DNA of 64,000 nucleotides from positions 1 to 64,000 of the forward strand of contig CABYRH010000007.1 of NCBI GenBank assembly GCA_902521315.1. Direction: 5' to 3'. The position numbers were made by a program, and so were the translations under genes. The DNA comes from an uncultured Alphaproteobacteria bacterium. Lineage in GTDB: Bacteria; Pseudomonadota; Alphaproteobacteria; HIMB59; GCA-002718135. Within the stretch, counting starts at the first letter, position 1, and each line of letters opens with the position of its first letter. Shown here in pieces: positions 9,100 to 18,629 of this stretch. The notes under the pieces were generated by a model that saw only the letters and a list, made by a program, of their open reading frames with translations, had not been told where the DNA came from and ran no database searches.

Positions 9100-11373
9100 T
9101 TAATGCAAACTTTTTAATATATTTTCAGCAGTAGCAGGTGCAATTAAATTTTCAGAATTTTTTCCTTTATTGGCATTATATACTGCGTCCTTTAATGCAA
9201 TAAAACTTGAAATTGCTAGCATAAATGGTGGCTCTCCAACAGCTTTAGAACGATTAATAACCTTTTCTTTATTAAAACCACGATCATAAATTTCGACATT
9301 AAATTTAAATGGTGTCTCACCTGCAGTTGGTATTTTGTAAGTAGAAGGACTATGAGTTGTTAGAACTCCATTTGATTTCCAAGACACTTCTTCAGTTGTA
9401 AGCCAACCTAATCCTTGAATATAACCACCTTCAATTTGCCCCTTATCAATTCTCTTATTAATAGAATTACCAACATCATGAATTATATCAACTTGAAGAA
9501 TTTTATTTTCACCTGTTAATTTATCAATGATTACTTCTGTTACCGCTGCTCCATAAGTAAAATATAAGAATGGTCTACCTTGAAGTGTTTTTGTATTTAC
9601 ATTAATTTTGTTAGTTTTATAGAAACCAGAAGATGACAGTGGGATTCTATTTAGGTAAGCAGTATTTATCAATTCTTTAAAAGATATTTTTCTTTTATCA
9701 AAATAAACAAAATTATTTTCATATTTTATTTTGCTATTCGTTTTAAAATAATCATAAATAAATTCATTTAGTCCTGATTTAATATTATTTATAGCATTAA
9801 CAATTGCTGCTCCATTTATATCAGTTGTAGCTGATGCTGCACTTGCTGATGTGTTAGGCACTTTTTCTGTGTCCGTTGAAGAGATTTTTATATGTTCGTA
9901 ATTAAGGCCAAATTCATTTGAAGCCACTAAAGCAAGTTTTGTCATTAATCCTTGACCCATTTCAATTCCTCCATGATTTAAATGAATGGATCCATCAGTG
10001 TAGATATGAACTAAAGCACCACCTTGGTTTAAATGAGTAGTTGTAAATGATATTCCAAACTTTACAGGTGTTATTGCTATTCCTTTTTTTAAAACTTTAT
10101 TTTTTTTATTAAAATTATCAATTTCTATTTTTCTTTTTTTGTAATTAGATTTTTTAATTAATTTATTAAAAATATCTTCAATCACATTATCAGTAATTTT
10201 CATCCCATAATGAGTAGTATTTTTAATTTTATCTTTATAAAAATTAATTTTTCTTATTTCACTTGCTTCTCGATTTAATTTTTGAGCAATGTTTTCAATT
10301 ATATTTTCAATACAAAACATTCCTTGAGGACCACCAAATCCACGAAAAGCTGTATTAGAAACAGTATTTGTTTTACATCTATACGAATTAATTTCTATAT
10401 TTGGTAAGAAGTAGGCATTATCTATATGATAGATGGCTCTATCATTTATAGCTCCTGATAAATCTGGAGAGATACCGCATCTCGATGCCATCATTATTTT
10501 TAGAGCAAGTATTTCACCACTATTATTAAAACCTACTTCATAATCAAATAAAAAATCATGCCTTTTTCCAGTCATGATCATATCATCATCTCTATCGACT
10601 CTTAACTTTACTGGTTTAGATAACTTTTTTGCTGCAATGCTTGTAATGGCTGCAAACAAAAAAGATTGTGTTTCTTTTCCTCCAAAACCACCACCAATTC
10701 TTCTTACTATTACATGGATACTATTGTAATTTTGTTTAAGAACTTTACCAATAATTTGCTGTGTTTCTGATGGATGTTGTGTTGAAGAATAAACTAAAAA
10801 ATTATTATCTTCTTGTGGAATAGTCATTGCAATTTGACCTTCTAAATAAAAATGATCTTGACCGCCTGAATACAATTTACCTTTTAGAATGTTGTCAGAT
10901 TTTTTAAACCCATCTTTTATATTTCCTCTAGTTAGATGCTTCGGTTTTAAAACAAATGATTTTTTCTTTAATGCTTCTTCAATTGAAACGATCGGTTTAG
11001 ATATTTTTAAGTCTATTTTTACTTTTAATGCAGCTTTTTTTGCTAAATTATTGGTCTTTGCTATAACTGCAAAAATTGGTTGTCCATAATATTCTATATT
11101 TTTTGAAGTAAATATTTTATCTCCCTTAAATATTGGCCCAACATCATTTATACCTTCAATGTCTTTTTCAGTAATAATGTCTACTACACCTTCTGAAGAT
11201 AAAACATCTTTATAATCAATTTTTTTTATTACTCCTTTACTGCAATTACTGTATCCAATTACTGCGTGAAGTAAATTTTTAGGCTCTGATATATCATCAG
11301 TATAAATTGCTTTTCCAGTAACATGTTTTACTGCACTTTCATGTTCTATATTTTTTGTAAATATTTTATCCAT
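9100..11373 (-). CDS. xdhB: xanthine dehydrogenase, molybdopterin-binding subunit XdhB
   Basis: Large catalytic subunit that hydroxylates hypoxanthine and xanthine to urate at the molybdenum centre. The 757-residue length is typical. Diagnostic residues are Glu234 in GGGFGGKET and Arg344 in TAFRGFGGPQG, the two substrate-orienting residues that separate xanthine dehydrogenases from aldehyde oxidases, and the base Glu714 in AVGEPPF. The first about 115 residues form the small a/b-hammerhead domain. The start overlaps the xdhA stop by one base and the gene ends one base before xdhC. The order xdhA-xdhB-xdhC is the usual bacterial one. Confident. Confidence 0.97.
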   Translation of the reverse strand: MDKIFTKNIEHESAVKHVTGKAIYTDDISEPKNLLHAVIGYSNCSKGVIKKIDYKDVLSSEGVVDIITEKDIEGINDVGPIFKGDKIFTSKNIEYYGQPIFAVIAKTNNLAKKAALKVKIDLKISKPIVSIEEALKKKSFVLKPKHLTRGNIKDGFKKSDNILKGKLYSGGQDHFYLEGQIAMTIPQEDNNFLVYSSTQHPSETQQIIGKVLKQNYNSIHVIVRRIGGGFGGKETQSFLFAAITSIAAKKLSKPVKLRVDRDDDMIMTGKRHDFLFDYEVGFNNSGEILALKIMMASRCGISPDLSGAINDRAIYHIDNAYFLPNIEINSYRCKTNTVSNTAFRGFGGPQGMFCIENIIENIAQKLNREASEIRKINFYKDKIKNTTHYGMKITDNVIEDIFNKLIKKSNYKKRKIEIDNFNKKNKVLKKGIAITPVKFGISFTTTHLNQGGALVHIYTDGSIHLNHGGIEMGQGLMTKLALVASNEFGLNYEHIKISSTDTEKVPNTSASAASATTDINGAAIVNAINNIKSGLNEFIYDYFKTNSKIKYENNFVYFDKRKISFKELINTAYLNRIPLSSSGFYKTNKINVNTKTLQGRPFLYFTYGAAVTEVIIDKLTGENKILQVDIIHDVGNSINKRIDKGQIEGGYIQGLGWLTTEEVSWKSNGVLTTHSPSTYKIPTAGETPFKFNVEIYDRGFNKEKVINRSKAVGEPPFMLAISSFIALKDAVYNANKGKNSENLIAPATAENILKSLH

Positions 11374-12788
11374 TAATATAAAGTTGATTTAATTTTATTT
11401 TTTTCATTTAAAAACCTCTCTAAAAGGTTTTGACTAATTTTAGTTCTATAATTTTTTGACGCTCTCATATCATCTATTGGATCAAATTCTTTTTTAATAA
11501 TTTTCTTTGCTTCATTAATATTTTCTTCATTAAATATTTTATTCAATAAAAATTTTTGTGCTTTTTCAGCTATTTTTGGAGTTTCTGCCAAACCTCCACA
11601 AACAATTTTTATTTCTTTAATAATATTTTTTTCAATCCTAGCATTTATAGCCATGAAAACAGAACTTATGTCATCATCTATTCTTTTTGAAATTTTATAA
11701 CATTTAAGAATATTTTTTTTATAAATGGGTATTATAATTTCTTTAATTATTTCATTAGGTTTTAATTTAGTTTTTCGATAGCTGAGAAAATAATTATCCA
11801 ATAATAAAGTTTTTTTAACTTTTCCTTGAATTACAATTTTACTATTGAGTGCAATTAACACAGGTAAACTATCACCTATTGGAGATGCACTTCCAATGTT
11901 ACCTCCAAGAGATGCAGTATTTCTTATTTGCTCAGATCCGTATCTTTCAAACATTTTAGCAAATGTTGGATAAATATTTTCTAAAATTGGTAAAATATCA
12001 TTTATGGGGGTAGCGGATCCAATGTGTAAATTATTGTTTTTATTTTTAACATAATTTAAATCATTATTTGATCCTAAATAAAAAATATTTTTTAAATCTT
12101 TTCTTTTTTTTGTTACTTCAAGAGCGAGATCTGTACCCCCGACTAGTAAATGTCCATTATTAATCTTTTGATAGTCTTTTATTAGAGAATTTAAATTATA
12201 ATGGATGAAAAACTTAGAATCATTTTTTTTAATAACAATTTCAGTTTTCTTAATTGATTTTAATAATCTAATAACTTTACTTTTTGAAAATTTATTACTT
12301 TTATAGCTATACATATTCTTAATTGCTTTTTTAATTGGAAGATAACCTGTACATCTACATAAATTTCCAGAAAGAAATTTATCTATATTTTCTTCTGTTG
12401 GTTTTATTTTGTTTTCGTACATATTATACATTGACATAATAATACCAGGTGTACAAAAACCACATTGAGATCCATCACTATCAATCATTGATTGTTGAAC
12501 AGGATGAAGTTTATTTTTTTTTATATGTTCAACCGTTATTAATTGCTTGCCATGGAGAGAGTACAAAAAAGTAATACAAGTATTTATACTTTTATAAGAA
12601 ATTTTATTCTCTTTTAATTCTCCTACAACTGCAGTACATGCTCCGCAATCACCAGATGCACAACCCTCTTTTGTTCCAGTTAGCTCATGATTGTTTCGAA
12701 GATAATTTAAGACCGTTGTATTTGTGTCTAAATCTTTAATAGAGATTTTTTCTTCATTTAGAAGAAATTCGACATGCGCTTTAGACAC
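11373..12788 (-). CDS. xdhA: xanthine dehydrogenase, FeS/FAD subunit XdhA
   Basis: Electron-transfer subunit of XDH that takes electrons from XdhB through two 2Fe-2S clusters to FAD and NAD. Cluster ligands are visible as Cys43, Cys48, Cys51 and Cys71 (plant-ferredoxin-type) and Cys109, Cys112, Cys144 and Cys146 (the CGFC and CRC motifs). The FAD domain begins near residue 190 with the GGTDLALEV segment, and the NTASLGGNIG.ASPIGD flavin-binding stretch lies near 290-306. The length of 471 is normal for the bacterial two-subunit form. It overlaps uraH and xdhB by one base at each end, indicating tight translational coupling. Confidence 0.97.
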   Translation of the reverse strand: MSKAHVEFLLNEEKISIKDLDTNTTVLNYLRNNHELTGTKEGCASGDCGACTAVVGELKENKISYKSINTCITFLYSLHGKQLITVEHIKKNKLHPVQQSMIDSDGSQCGFCTPGIIMSMYNMYENKIKPTEENIDKFLSGNLCRCTGYLPIKKAIKNMYSYKSNKFSKSKVIRLLKSIKKTEIVIKKNDSKFFIHYNLNSLIKDYQKINNGHLLVGGTDLALEVTKKRKDLKNIFYLGSNNDLNYVKNKNNNLHIGSATPINDILPILENIYPTFAKMFERYGSEQIRNTASLGGNIGSASPIGDSLPVLIALNSKIVIQGKVKKTLLLDNYFLSYRKTKLKPNEIIKEIIIPIYKKNILKCYKISKRIDDDISSVFMAINARIEKNIIKEIKIVCGGLAETPKIAEKAQKFLLNKIFNEENINEAKKIIKKEFDPIDDMRASKNYRTKISQNLLERFLNEKNKIKSTLY

Positions 12789-13141
12789 TAGCTTCCTCTA
12801 TATGTTGAATAACTCCACGGGGTAATTAGAAGAGGGACATGGTAGTGCTCTTCTTTGTTAATTCCAAATCTAATTATTACGTCATCAAGAAAAAATGGTT
12901 CATCAAGATTTGTAAATTCCTTAAAATAACTCCCGCAAAGAAATAATAACTCATATTTTCCAAGTATAAAATTCTCTTTACTTAATATAGGTTCTTCACA
13001 TCTGCCATCTTCATTGAGAATGAAATTTGAAATTTTAACTTTATTTTCACCATCAATTTTGAAAAGTGACCCTTTTATACCAGAACCAGGCTTACCATTA
13101 TAGGTATCCAAAACATGAGTAGTTAAATATCCTTTAGACAT
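12788..13141 (-). CDS. uraH: 5-hydroxyisourate hydrolase (transthyretin-like)
   Basis: Hydrolyses 5-hydroxyisourate made by PuuD to OHCU. The 117-residue protein is the transthyretin-related type, with catalytic His9 in LTTHVLD, Arg47 in GRCEEP, His101 in HYHVPLL and the C-terminal YRGS tetrapeptide (114-117) that separates hydrolases from hormone-binding transthyretin. No periplasmic signal peptide is present, so it acts in the cytoplasm. It is the first gene of the leftward purine run; the 52 bases to the divergent puuE contain the presumed control region, with a 14-base perfect palindrome. Secure call. Confidence 0.96.
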   Translation of the reverse strand: MSKGYLTTHVLDTYNGKPGSGIKGSLFKIDGENKVKISNFILNEDGRCEEPILSKENFILGKYELLFLCGSYFKEFTNLDEPFFLDDVIIRFGINKEEHYHVPLLITPWSYSTYRGS

Positions 13142-13193
13142 AATACTTATTCGTTTATACAGTATTTAGCTAAATATTAAATCAAGCATTTTT
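13142..13193. promoter_or_regulatory. divergent purine-operon control region with a palindromic operator candidate
   Basis: These 52 bases separate the leftward uraH-xdhABC-guaD-puuD run from the rightward puuE run and must hold both promoters. At 13163-13176 is a perfect 14-base palindrome, TATTTAGCTAAATA, with a further A/T pair one base out on each side. Leftward, a TTGATT (complement of 13180-13185) and a TATAAA (complement of 13154-13159) bracket the palindrome with a long 20-base spacing, so a repressor there would block the polymerase. No convincing rightward promoter hexamers are visible. AT-rich DNA makes chance palindromes common, so the operator call is tentative. Confidence 0.4.
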
Positions 13194-14105
13194 ATGAAAG
13201 ACGATAGAAATTATAAAGGCTACGGAAATAATGACTCTAACTTTTATTGGCCTAATAAATCAAAACTAGCTCTTCAATTTGTTCTAAATTATGAGGAAGG
13301 TGCTGAAAATTCAATAATGAATGGTGACGAAGGATCAGAAACTTTTTTATCGGAAATAATTAATGCAAAGCAAATAATAGGTGCCAGAAATATGAATATG
13401 GAATCAATATATGAGTATGGCTCAAGAAGAGGTTTTTGGAGAATACATAATGAGTTTGAAAAAAGAAAATTACCTTTAACAATATTTGGCGTTGGCATGG
13501 CTTTAGAAAAAAATCCTGATGTTTGTGAACAAATAATTAAATCAAAGTATGAAGTAGCTAGCCATGGTTATCGATGGATAGACTATCAAAATATAACTGA
13601 GGAAGTTGAAAAAGAACATACTATAAAATGTAACAACATTATTAAAGATATTTTTGGTTATTTTCCGTCTGGTTGGTATACCGGTAGAACAAGCCCAAAT
13701 ACAAGAAATATAATTTTAGAAAATACAAATATTATTTACGATAGTGACTCCTATGCTGATGATTTACCCTACTGGATAAAAGTAAAAAATAAAAAACATC
13801 TAATTATTCCATACACTCTAGATAATAATGATATGAGATTCTCTACCTTACAAGGTTTTAACACAGGTGAGGATTTTTATAATTACTTAAAAAACTCATT
13901 TGATACATTATACAGAGAAGCAAACGATTTCAATAAACCAAAAATGATGAGTGTGGGTTTACATTGTCGTTTAATAGCCAGACCTGGAAGATTTATGTCT
14001 TTGGTAAAATTTTTGAATTATATTTCTGGTTATAATGATATTTGGATATGCAAAAGAGAGGAAATTGCCAATTATTGGTATGAAAATTTTAGTGATGAAA
14101 ATTGA
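13194..14105 (+). CDS. puuE: allantoinase PuuE (polysaccharide-deacetylase family)
   Basis: Hydrolyses allantoin to allantoate. It is not the amidohydrolase-type AllB but the NodB/polysaccharide-deacetylase type. The N-terminal YGNNDSNFYWPN segment, QFVLNYEEGAENS near residues 29-41, MNMESIYEYGSRRGFWR near 67-83, ASHGYRW near 122-128 and the late GLHCRLIARPGR near 254-265 are all characteristic of PuuE. The 303-residue length is normal. It opens the rightward purine run and overlaps uraD by 11 bases if uraD begins at 14095. Together with UraD before it and Alc after it in the pathway it forms an unbroken route. High confidence. Confidence 0.95.
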   Translation: MKDDRNYKGYGNNDSNFYWPNKSKLALQFVLNYEEGAENSIMNGDEGSETFLSEIINAKQIIGARNMNMESIYEYGSRRGFWRIHNEFEKRKLPLTIFGVGMALEKNPDVCEQIIKSKYEVASHGYRWIDYQNITEEVEKEHTIKCNNIIKDIFGYFPSGWYTGRTSPNTRNIILENTNIIYDSDSYADDLPYWIKVKNKKHLIIPYTLDNNDMRFSTLQGFNTGEDFYNYLKNSFDTLYREANDFNKPKMMSVGLHCRLIARPGRFMSLVKFLNYISGYNDIWICKREEIANYWYENFSDEN

Positions 14106-14604
14106 AGATATTAATAATTATAACTCTGAAAAATTTATTGATTCTTTTAAAAATATTTATGAAGAATCTAAATTTATAACAGAACATGCAGATAAAAAGC
14201 GACCATTTAAAAATAAAAAAGAAATGATATTAATATTTTTAGAGTTGTTTGATAATTTAGATGAAGAAACTAAAATAAATATAATTAAAAAACATCCTGA
14301 TCTAGCCGATAAAATAAAAATAAATAATGGTTTGTCTGAATTATCTGATGAAGAACAAAGTAGATCTGGTTTAAAAGATTGTTCAGAACAAGAATTTAAC
14401 TTATTTAAAGATTTAAATTCAAGATTTAAAAATAAATTTAATATTCCATTTATTTTTGCAGTTAGAAATAAAAATAAAAATGAAATTATAACAGAGTTCA
14501 AAAGTAGATTAGACAATAATGATTTAAACTTAGAAATAAAAACTTCAATTTCACAAGTAAAAGAAATTGCAAAATTAAGATTAACAGAATTAATTAATGA
14601 ATAA
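14095..14604 (+). CDS. uraD: OHCU decarboxylase
   Basis: Converts 2-oxo-4-hydroxy-4-carboxy-5-ureidoimidazoline to S-allantoin, the step between UraH and PuuE. I start it at the ATG at 14095, not at an in-frame ATG 60 bases upstream, because this gives a normal 169-residue protein in which the catalytic His falls at residue 67 (HPDLADK). The SDEEQSRSGL segment with Glu87 and Gln88 and the TSISQVKEIAKLRL end also match the family. A HADKKRPF stretch near 31-38 is typical too. It overlaps puuE by 11 and alc by 8 bases, so all are translated from one message. Confidence 0.95.
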   Translation: MKIEDINNYNSEKFIDSFKNIYEESKFITEHADKKRPFKNKKEMILIFLELFDNLDEETKINIIKKHPDLADKIKINNGLSELSDEEQSRSGLKDCSEQEFNLFKDLNSRFKNKFNIPFIFAVRNKNKNEIITEFKSRLDNNDLNLEIKTSISQVKEIAKLRLTELINE

Positions 14605-15574
14605 GAAATACATTCAAAAAAATTATATAAACTTATGTAGTAAGGTTTTAGGTACAAAAATTCATAGATTTTCTGATCAGTTTTTTGGATCAGCATCCAG
14701 ATTGCTTAAAGAGGAGCAGCCAATTTTTAAAGAAGGAGTTTACGATAAAAATGGGAAATGGATGGATGGATGGGAAACAAGAAGAAAAAGAATTGAAGGA
14801 AATGATTATGTTACTATTAAATTAGGCCTTCCTAGTAAAATTAATTTTGCTGAAATAGACACAAGCTATTTTAATGGCAATCAACCTGAATACGCAAGCA
14901 TTGATGCTTGTTATTTTGAAAAAAATAAATTTAATTGGGTTAATATTTTATCAAAAAGGAAACTCCATCCAAATTATCTTCATGGTTTTAAAACTCAACA
15001 GAATAATAAAGTTTTTAACTTCATAAGATTGAACATCTATCCAGATGGAGGAGTTGCAAGATTAAAATTATTAGGAAATCTAGATGTATCAAAATTAAAA
15101 TTTCCAAATAAAAAATTTGATTTACTTAGCATCCTTAATGGTTCAAAAATTGTGGCATGTAGTGATGAACATTTTGGAAGGGCAGAAAATTTATTACTTC
15201 CATTTAAATCTAAAAATATGGGCAATGGTTGGGAAACTAAAAGAAGAAGAGGATCAGGATATGACTGGGTTATAATTAAACTTGGCAAACCTGGTTTAAT
15301 TGAACAGTTTAATATTGAAACTCATTATTTTAAAGGTAATTATCCGTCTCATTGCTCAGTACAAGGTCTTTATTCAATAAAAAATATAAATATAAGCAAA
15401 TTAATAAATGAAAGCAAAAATTGGAAATTTTTAATAAAAAATAAAAATCTTAAACCTAATTCATTATTAAAAATTAAATCATCTAAACACATTAAAAAAA
15501 TAAATTATTTGAAGTTAAATATTTATCCTGACGGTGGTATTTCACGGATCAGGGCAATTGGAAAGTTTTTGTGA
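14597..15574 (+). CDS. alc: allantoicase
   Basis: Hydrolyses allantoate to ureidoglycolate and urea. The 325-residue protein shows the internal duplication of the family: DGWETRRKR near residues 54-62 with a YFNGNQPEYASI segment near 91-102 in the first half, and NGWETKRRR near 212-220 with YFKGNYPSHCSV near 246-257 in the second half, each half ending in NIYPDGG..R. Start overlaps uraD by 8 bases and the stop overlaps the GTG of allA by 4. Choosing allantoicase rather than allantoate amidohydrolase means the nitrogen leaves as urea; no urease gene is in this window. Confidence 0.96.
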   Translation: MNKKYIQKNYINLCSKVLGTKIHRFSDQFFGSASRLLKEEQPIFKEGVYDKNGKWMDGWETRRKRIEGNDYVTIKLGLPSKINFAEIDTSYFNGNQPEYASIDACYFEKNKFNWVNILSKRKLHPNYLHGFKTQQNNKVFNFIRLNIYPDGGVARLKLLGNLDVSKLKFPNKKFDLLSILNGSKIVACSDEHFGRAENLLLPFKSKNMGNGWETKRRRGSGYDWVIIKLGKPGLIEQFNIETHYFKGNYPSHCSVQGLYSIKNINISKLINESKNWKFLIKNKNLKPNSLLKIKSSKHIKKINYLKLNIYPDGGISRIRAIGKFL

Positions 15575-16065
15575 ACTATAAAATAAAGAATATTAGTAAA
15601 GAGAATTTCAAAAATTATGGTGATTTAATTACAATATCTAATAAAAATTATGAAAGTATTAATAAAGATACAACCGATAGTTTTTTTGATTTAGCAAATA
15701 TTCAAATAATTGGTGATGACAAAAGATCTAGATTAAATATTTTTCAGGCAAAGAAAAGAAACTTTCCATTAAAAATTAACATGTTAGAAAATCACCCCTT
15801 TAGCTCTCAAGTATTTCTTCCGTTTAATGCTACAGGTTTTTTAGTTTTAGTTGCTCCAATAGGTAACAAACCTAAAATTGATTTAATTGAAATATTCAAA
15901 GTAAGCGGTGGTGATGGTATAAATTTTAATCCCAAAGTATGGCATTTTCCTCTAATATCTCTTGAGAATGAAAAATATATTACCATTGATAAAAAAGATG
16001 CGGATAATAATATTGAGATTTATAATTTTGAACAATCAGAGATATTTGAATTAAATTATGAGTGA
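15571..16065 (+). CDS. allA: ureidoglycolate lyase
   Basis: Splits ureidoglycolate into glyoxylate and urea, the last step of the route. The 164-residue cupin-like protein begins with GTG inside the alc stop (GTGA, four-base overlap), which fixes the start. Family marks are NHPFSSQVFLPF near residues 73-84, the internal LVLVAP near 92-97 and the KVWHFPLI segment near 131-138, where a conserved His lies. Position directly after allantoicase supports the call over other AllA-like proteins. It overlaps the ABC transporter ATPase gene by 8 bases, so import and breakdown are transcribed together. Confidence 0.92.
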   Translation: MNYKIKNISKENFKNYGDLITISNKNYESINKDTTDSFFDLANIQIIGDDKRSRLNIFQAKKRNFPLKINMLENHPFSSQVFLPFNATGFLVLVAPIGNKPKIDLIEIFKVSGGDGINFNPKVWHFPLISLENEKYITIDKKDADNNIEIYNFEQSEIFELNYE

Positions 16066-17563
16066 TACAATATTAAATATAGAAAATATTACAAAATCTT
16101 TTCCAAGAGTAATTGCAAATAAAAAGGTTACTTTTGATATTAAAAAAAATGCAGTTCATGCAATTTTAGGAGAAAATGGAGCAGGGAAATCTACGTTGGT
16201 AAAAATTCTATATGGTCTCTTAGAACCAGATGAAGGAAATATTAAATTAAATAATAAAGATTTTAAAGTTAATTCCCCAGCAGAAGCAAGGAAACAAGGA
16301 ATAGGAATGGTATTTCAGCATTTTTCTTTATTTGATTCTTTATCAGTAAAAGAAAATTTAATTTTAGGAATTGATGAAAAGATGACTTATTCAGATTTAG
16401 AAAATAAGCTAGAAAATATAAGCTCAAGATATAATCTTCCCTTAGATTTAGATGCTCCAATTACTGCTTTATCAGCTGGAGAAAAGCAGCGTGTAGAAAT
16501 TGTAAGAATTTTATTACAAGACCCTCAGATACTTATTATGGATGAGCCAACTTCAGTCTTAACACCACAAGAAGTTGAAAGTTTATTTGTAACATTAAAT
16601 GCACTCGTCAAAGAAGGTCGTACAATATTATATATCACTCATAAACTCGAAGAAGTAATATCAATATGTGATACAGTTACTATAATGAGAAGTGGTGAAA
16701 TTATAGACACTTCAAGTACTGCAAATCAAACTGCAAAAACACTTGCAACAAAAATGCTAGGACAAAAATTAGATGACTTAAAAACTAATTATGAGCATAT
16801 AAAAGACGAAGTTAACTTTGAAGTAAAAAATATTTCATGTGATTTTAATGATCCATTTTTAACAGATCTTAAAAATATTTCTTTTCAAGTTAGAGTGGGT
16901 GAAATTTATGGCATTGCTGGAGTTGCTGGTAATGGACAATCAGAATTAATGGATATTTTAACAGGAGAAAATATAAATATTAAATCTGGATCAATTACTT
17001 TTGATAATAAAAAAATTGAAAAGTATGGGCCACAAAAAAGAAGAGATTTATCTATTTCTTTTGTTCCGGAGAATAGATTGGGTCATAGTGCAGTACCTGA
17101 GTTAAGTTTGTCTGAAAATATTCTTTTAAGTCAATTTCCAAAAAATAATTTTATTAAAAATGGTATAATATTGAAAAATAACGTTGACGATTTTGCCAAT
17201 AATGTAATTAATGAATTTAAAGTTATTACTCCTGGGAATGACGCCAAAGCATCAAGTTTATCTGGAGGAAATTTACAAAAATACGTAATTGGTAGAGAAA
17301 TATCATCTAAGCCAAAAATATTAATTATTTCACATCCAACTTGGGGAATAGATGCCGGTGCTGAGCATTCTATCAGAGAGTCTTTGATAGAATTATCTCA
17401 AAATGGCACATCAATAATTGTTATTTCTCAAGATTTAGATGAATTGATTGAAATTACTCATAAAATATCTGTTATTTATGATGGAAAATTATCCAAACCT
17501 TTTAGAACTAGTGAAGTAGAAATAGAAAAATTAGGATTATTGATGGGTGGAAAAAATGAATAG
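16058..17563 (+). CDS. nucleoside/purine ABC transporter, duplicated ATPase subunit
   Basis: Cytoplasmic ATPase of a BMP-type importer with two fused nucleotide-binding domains (about 1-235 and 250-501). The first has Walker A GENGAGKST at 38-46, a signature LSAGEKQ near 142-148 and Walker B ILIMDEPTS near 161-169. The second has a degenerate Walker A (GVAGNGQSE) and the signature LSGGNLQKY near 405-413, the usual asymmetry of sugar/nucleoside importers. Length 501 is standard for YufO/NupA relatives. It follows allA with an 8-base overlap and overlaps the first permease by 17 bases. Purine base or nucleoside import is inferred from family and context. Confidence 0.93.
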   Translation: MSDTILNIENITKSFPRVIANKKVTFDIKKNAVHAILGENGAGKSTLVKILYGLLEPDEGNIKLNNKDFKVNSPAEARKQGIGMVFQHFSLFDSLSVKENLILGIDEKMTYSDLENKLENISSRYNLPLDLDAPITALSAGEKQRVEIVRILLQDPQILIMDEPTSVLTPQEVESLFVTLNALVKEGRTILYITHKLEEVISICDTVTIMRSGEIIDTSSTANQTAKTLATKMLGQKLDDLKTNYEHIKDEVNFEVKNISCDFNDPFLTDLKNISFQVRVGEIYGIAGVAGNGQSELMDILTGENINIKSGSITFDNKKIEKYGPQKRRDLSISFVPENRLGHSAVPELSLSENILLSQFPKNNFIKNGIILKNNVDDFANNVINEFKVITPGNDAKASSLSGGNLQKYVIGREISSKPKILIISHPTWGIDAGAEHSIRESLIELSQNGTSIIVISQDLDELIEITHKISVIYDGKLSKPFRTSEVEIEKLGLLMGGKNE

Positions 17564-18629
17564 TTTATTTCCCTCTATAGCTTCTCGCTCGCAGAGTTCG
17601 GGTCTAATGAATTTTTTTGTTCCCATAATATCTATTGTTTTAACCTTAATTACAGGTTCAATTATTTTTATTCTTCTTGGTTTTGACCCAGTTTATGCAT
17701 TGTATACATTTTTTATTTCACCTATTTCTTCAACCTACGGTATTTCTGAATTGTTTGTAAAAGCAACTCCTTTAGCTTTAATTGCAATTGGTCTCTCATA
17801 TTGTTTTAAGAACAATATTTATAATATTGGAGCTGAAGGACAACTTACCATGGGTGCAATTTTTGGCGGAGGTATTGGAATATTATTTCATGATACAAAT
17901 GCGTTCTGGTTGTTGCCATTAATGATTTTTGCAGGAGCAATTGGAGGAGCATTGTGGGGTTTAATACCTGCTATTTTAAAAACAAAATTTAATACAAATG
18001 AAATTTTAACAAGTTTAATGTTAGTTTATGTTGCTTTATTTATTTTAGATTATTTAGTAGTGGGACCTTGGAAAGATCCATTTGGTTATAGTTTTCCTAA
18101 ATCAAGACCATTTAGTGAATCTGGAAGAATGCCTCTGTTATTTGATGGTTTGAGAGTGCACTTTGGACTAATTATAACGCTATTTTTAATTTTTGTATCT
18201 TGGTTTATATTTTCAAAAACTATTTTTGGCTTTCAATTAAAAGTATCCGGTTACAGCCCCAAAGCTGCTAGATATGCTGGTTTTAATCAAACAACTTTAG
18301 TTTTTTTTGCTTTTGCAATTTGTGGCGCTTTTGCAGGTATTGCAGGTTTAGCTGAAGTATCTGGCCCAATTGGATTATTATATAGAGATATTTCTCCAAA
18401 TTATGGATTTACTGCAATTATTGTTGCTTTTTTAGGTAGACTTCACCCAATTGGTATTATTTTTGCTTCTTTAGTTATCGCTCTTACTTATCTTGGTGCT
18501 GAAGATGCACAATTGTTTTTACAAATACCTTCAGCGGTAGGTTTTATATTTCAGGGTTTGGTTTTATTTTATTTATTAGGTGCGGAATTACTAATTAACT
18601 ATAAATTAACTTACAAAAAATTATTATGA
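17547..18629 (+). CDS. nucleoside/purine ABC transporter permease 1
   Basis: A 360-residue inner-membrane permease of the BPD_transp_2 family with about nine helices, the larger of the two permeases in BMP-type nucleoside importers (YufP-like). Visible hallmarks are the KNNIYNIGAEGQLTMGA segment near residues 86-102, the FNTNEILTSLMLVYVA stretch near 148-163 and the VSGYSPKAARYAGFN coupling region near 233-247. It overlaps the ATPase gene by 17 bases and the second permease by 4 (ATGA). Substrate is inferred, not seen: the whole transporter lies in the purine degradation transcript. Confidence 0.93.
   Translation: MEKMNSLFPSIASRSQSSGLMNFFVPIISIVLTLITGSIIFILLGFDPVYALYTFFISPISSTYGISELFVKATPLALIAIGLSYCFKNNIYNIGAEGQLTMGAIFGGGIGILFHDTNAFWLLPLMIFAGAIGGALWGLIPAILKTKFNTNEILTSLMLVYVALFILDYLVVGPWKDPFGYSFPKSRPFSESGRMPLLFDGLRVHFGLIITLFLIFVSWFIFSKTIFGFQLKVSGYSPKAARYAGFNQTTLVFFAFAICGAFAGIAGLAEVSGPIGLLYRDISPNYGFTAIIVAFLGRLHPIGIIFASLVIALTYLGAEDAQLFLQIPSAVGFIFQGLVLFYLLGAELLINYKLTYKKLL

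Noticed and set aside
9100-11373. Aldehyde oxidase or carbon monoxide dehydrogenase large subunit
   Set aside because: Glu234 and Arg344 are the xanthine-type substrate residues and the operon is dedicated to purines; no CoxL active-site loop is seen.
14035-14094. N-terminal 20 residues of a longer OHCU decarboxylase reading
   Set aside because: This stretch lies inside puuE in another frame and is unlike the family; the ATG at 14095 puts the catalytic His at the canonical residue 67.
14157-14696. 179-residue minus-strand open frame
   Set aside because: It is antisense to uraD and alc, both well supported, and its translation has no recognisable motif; shadow frame.
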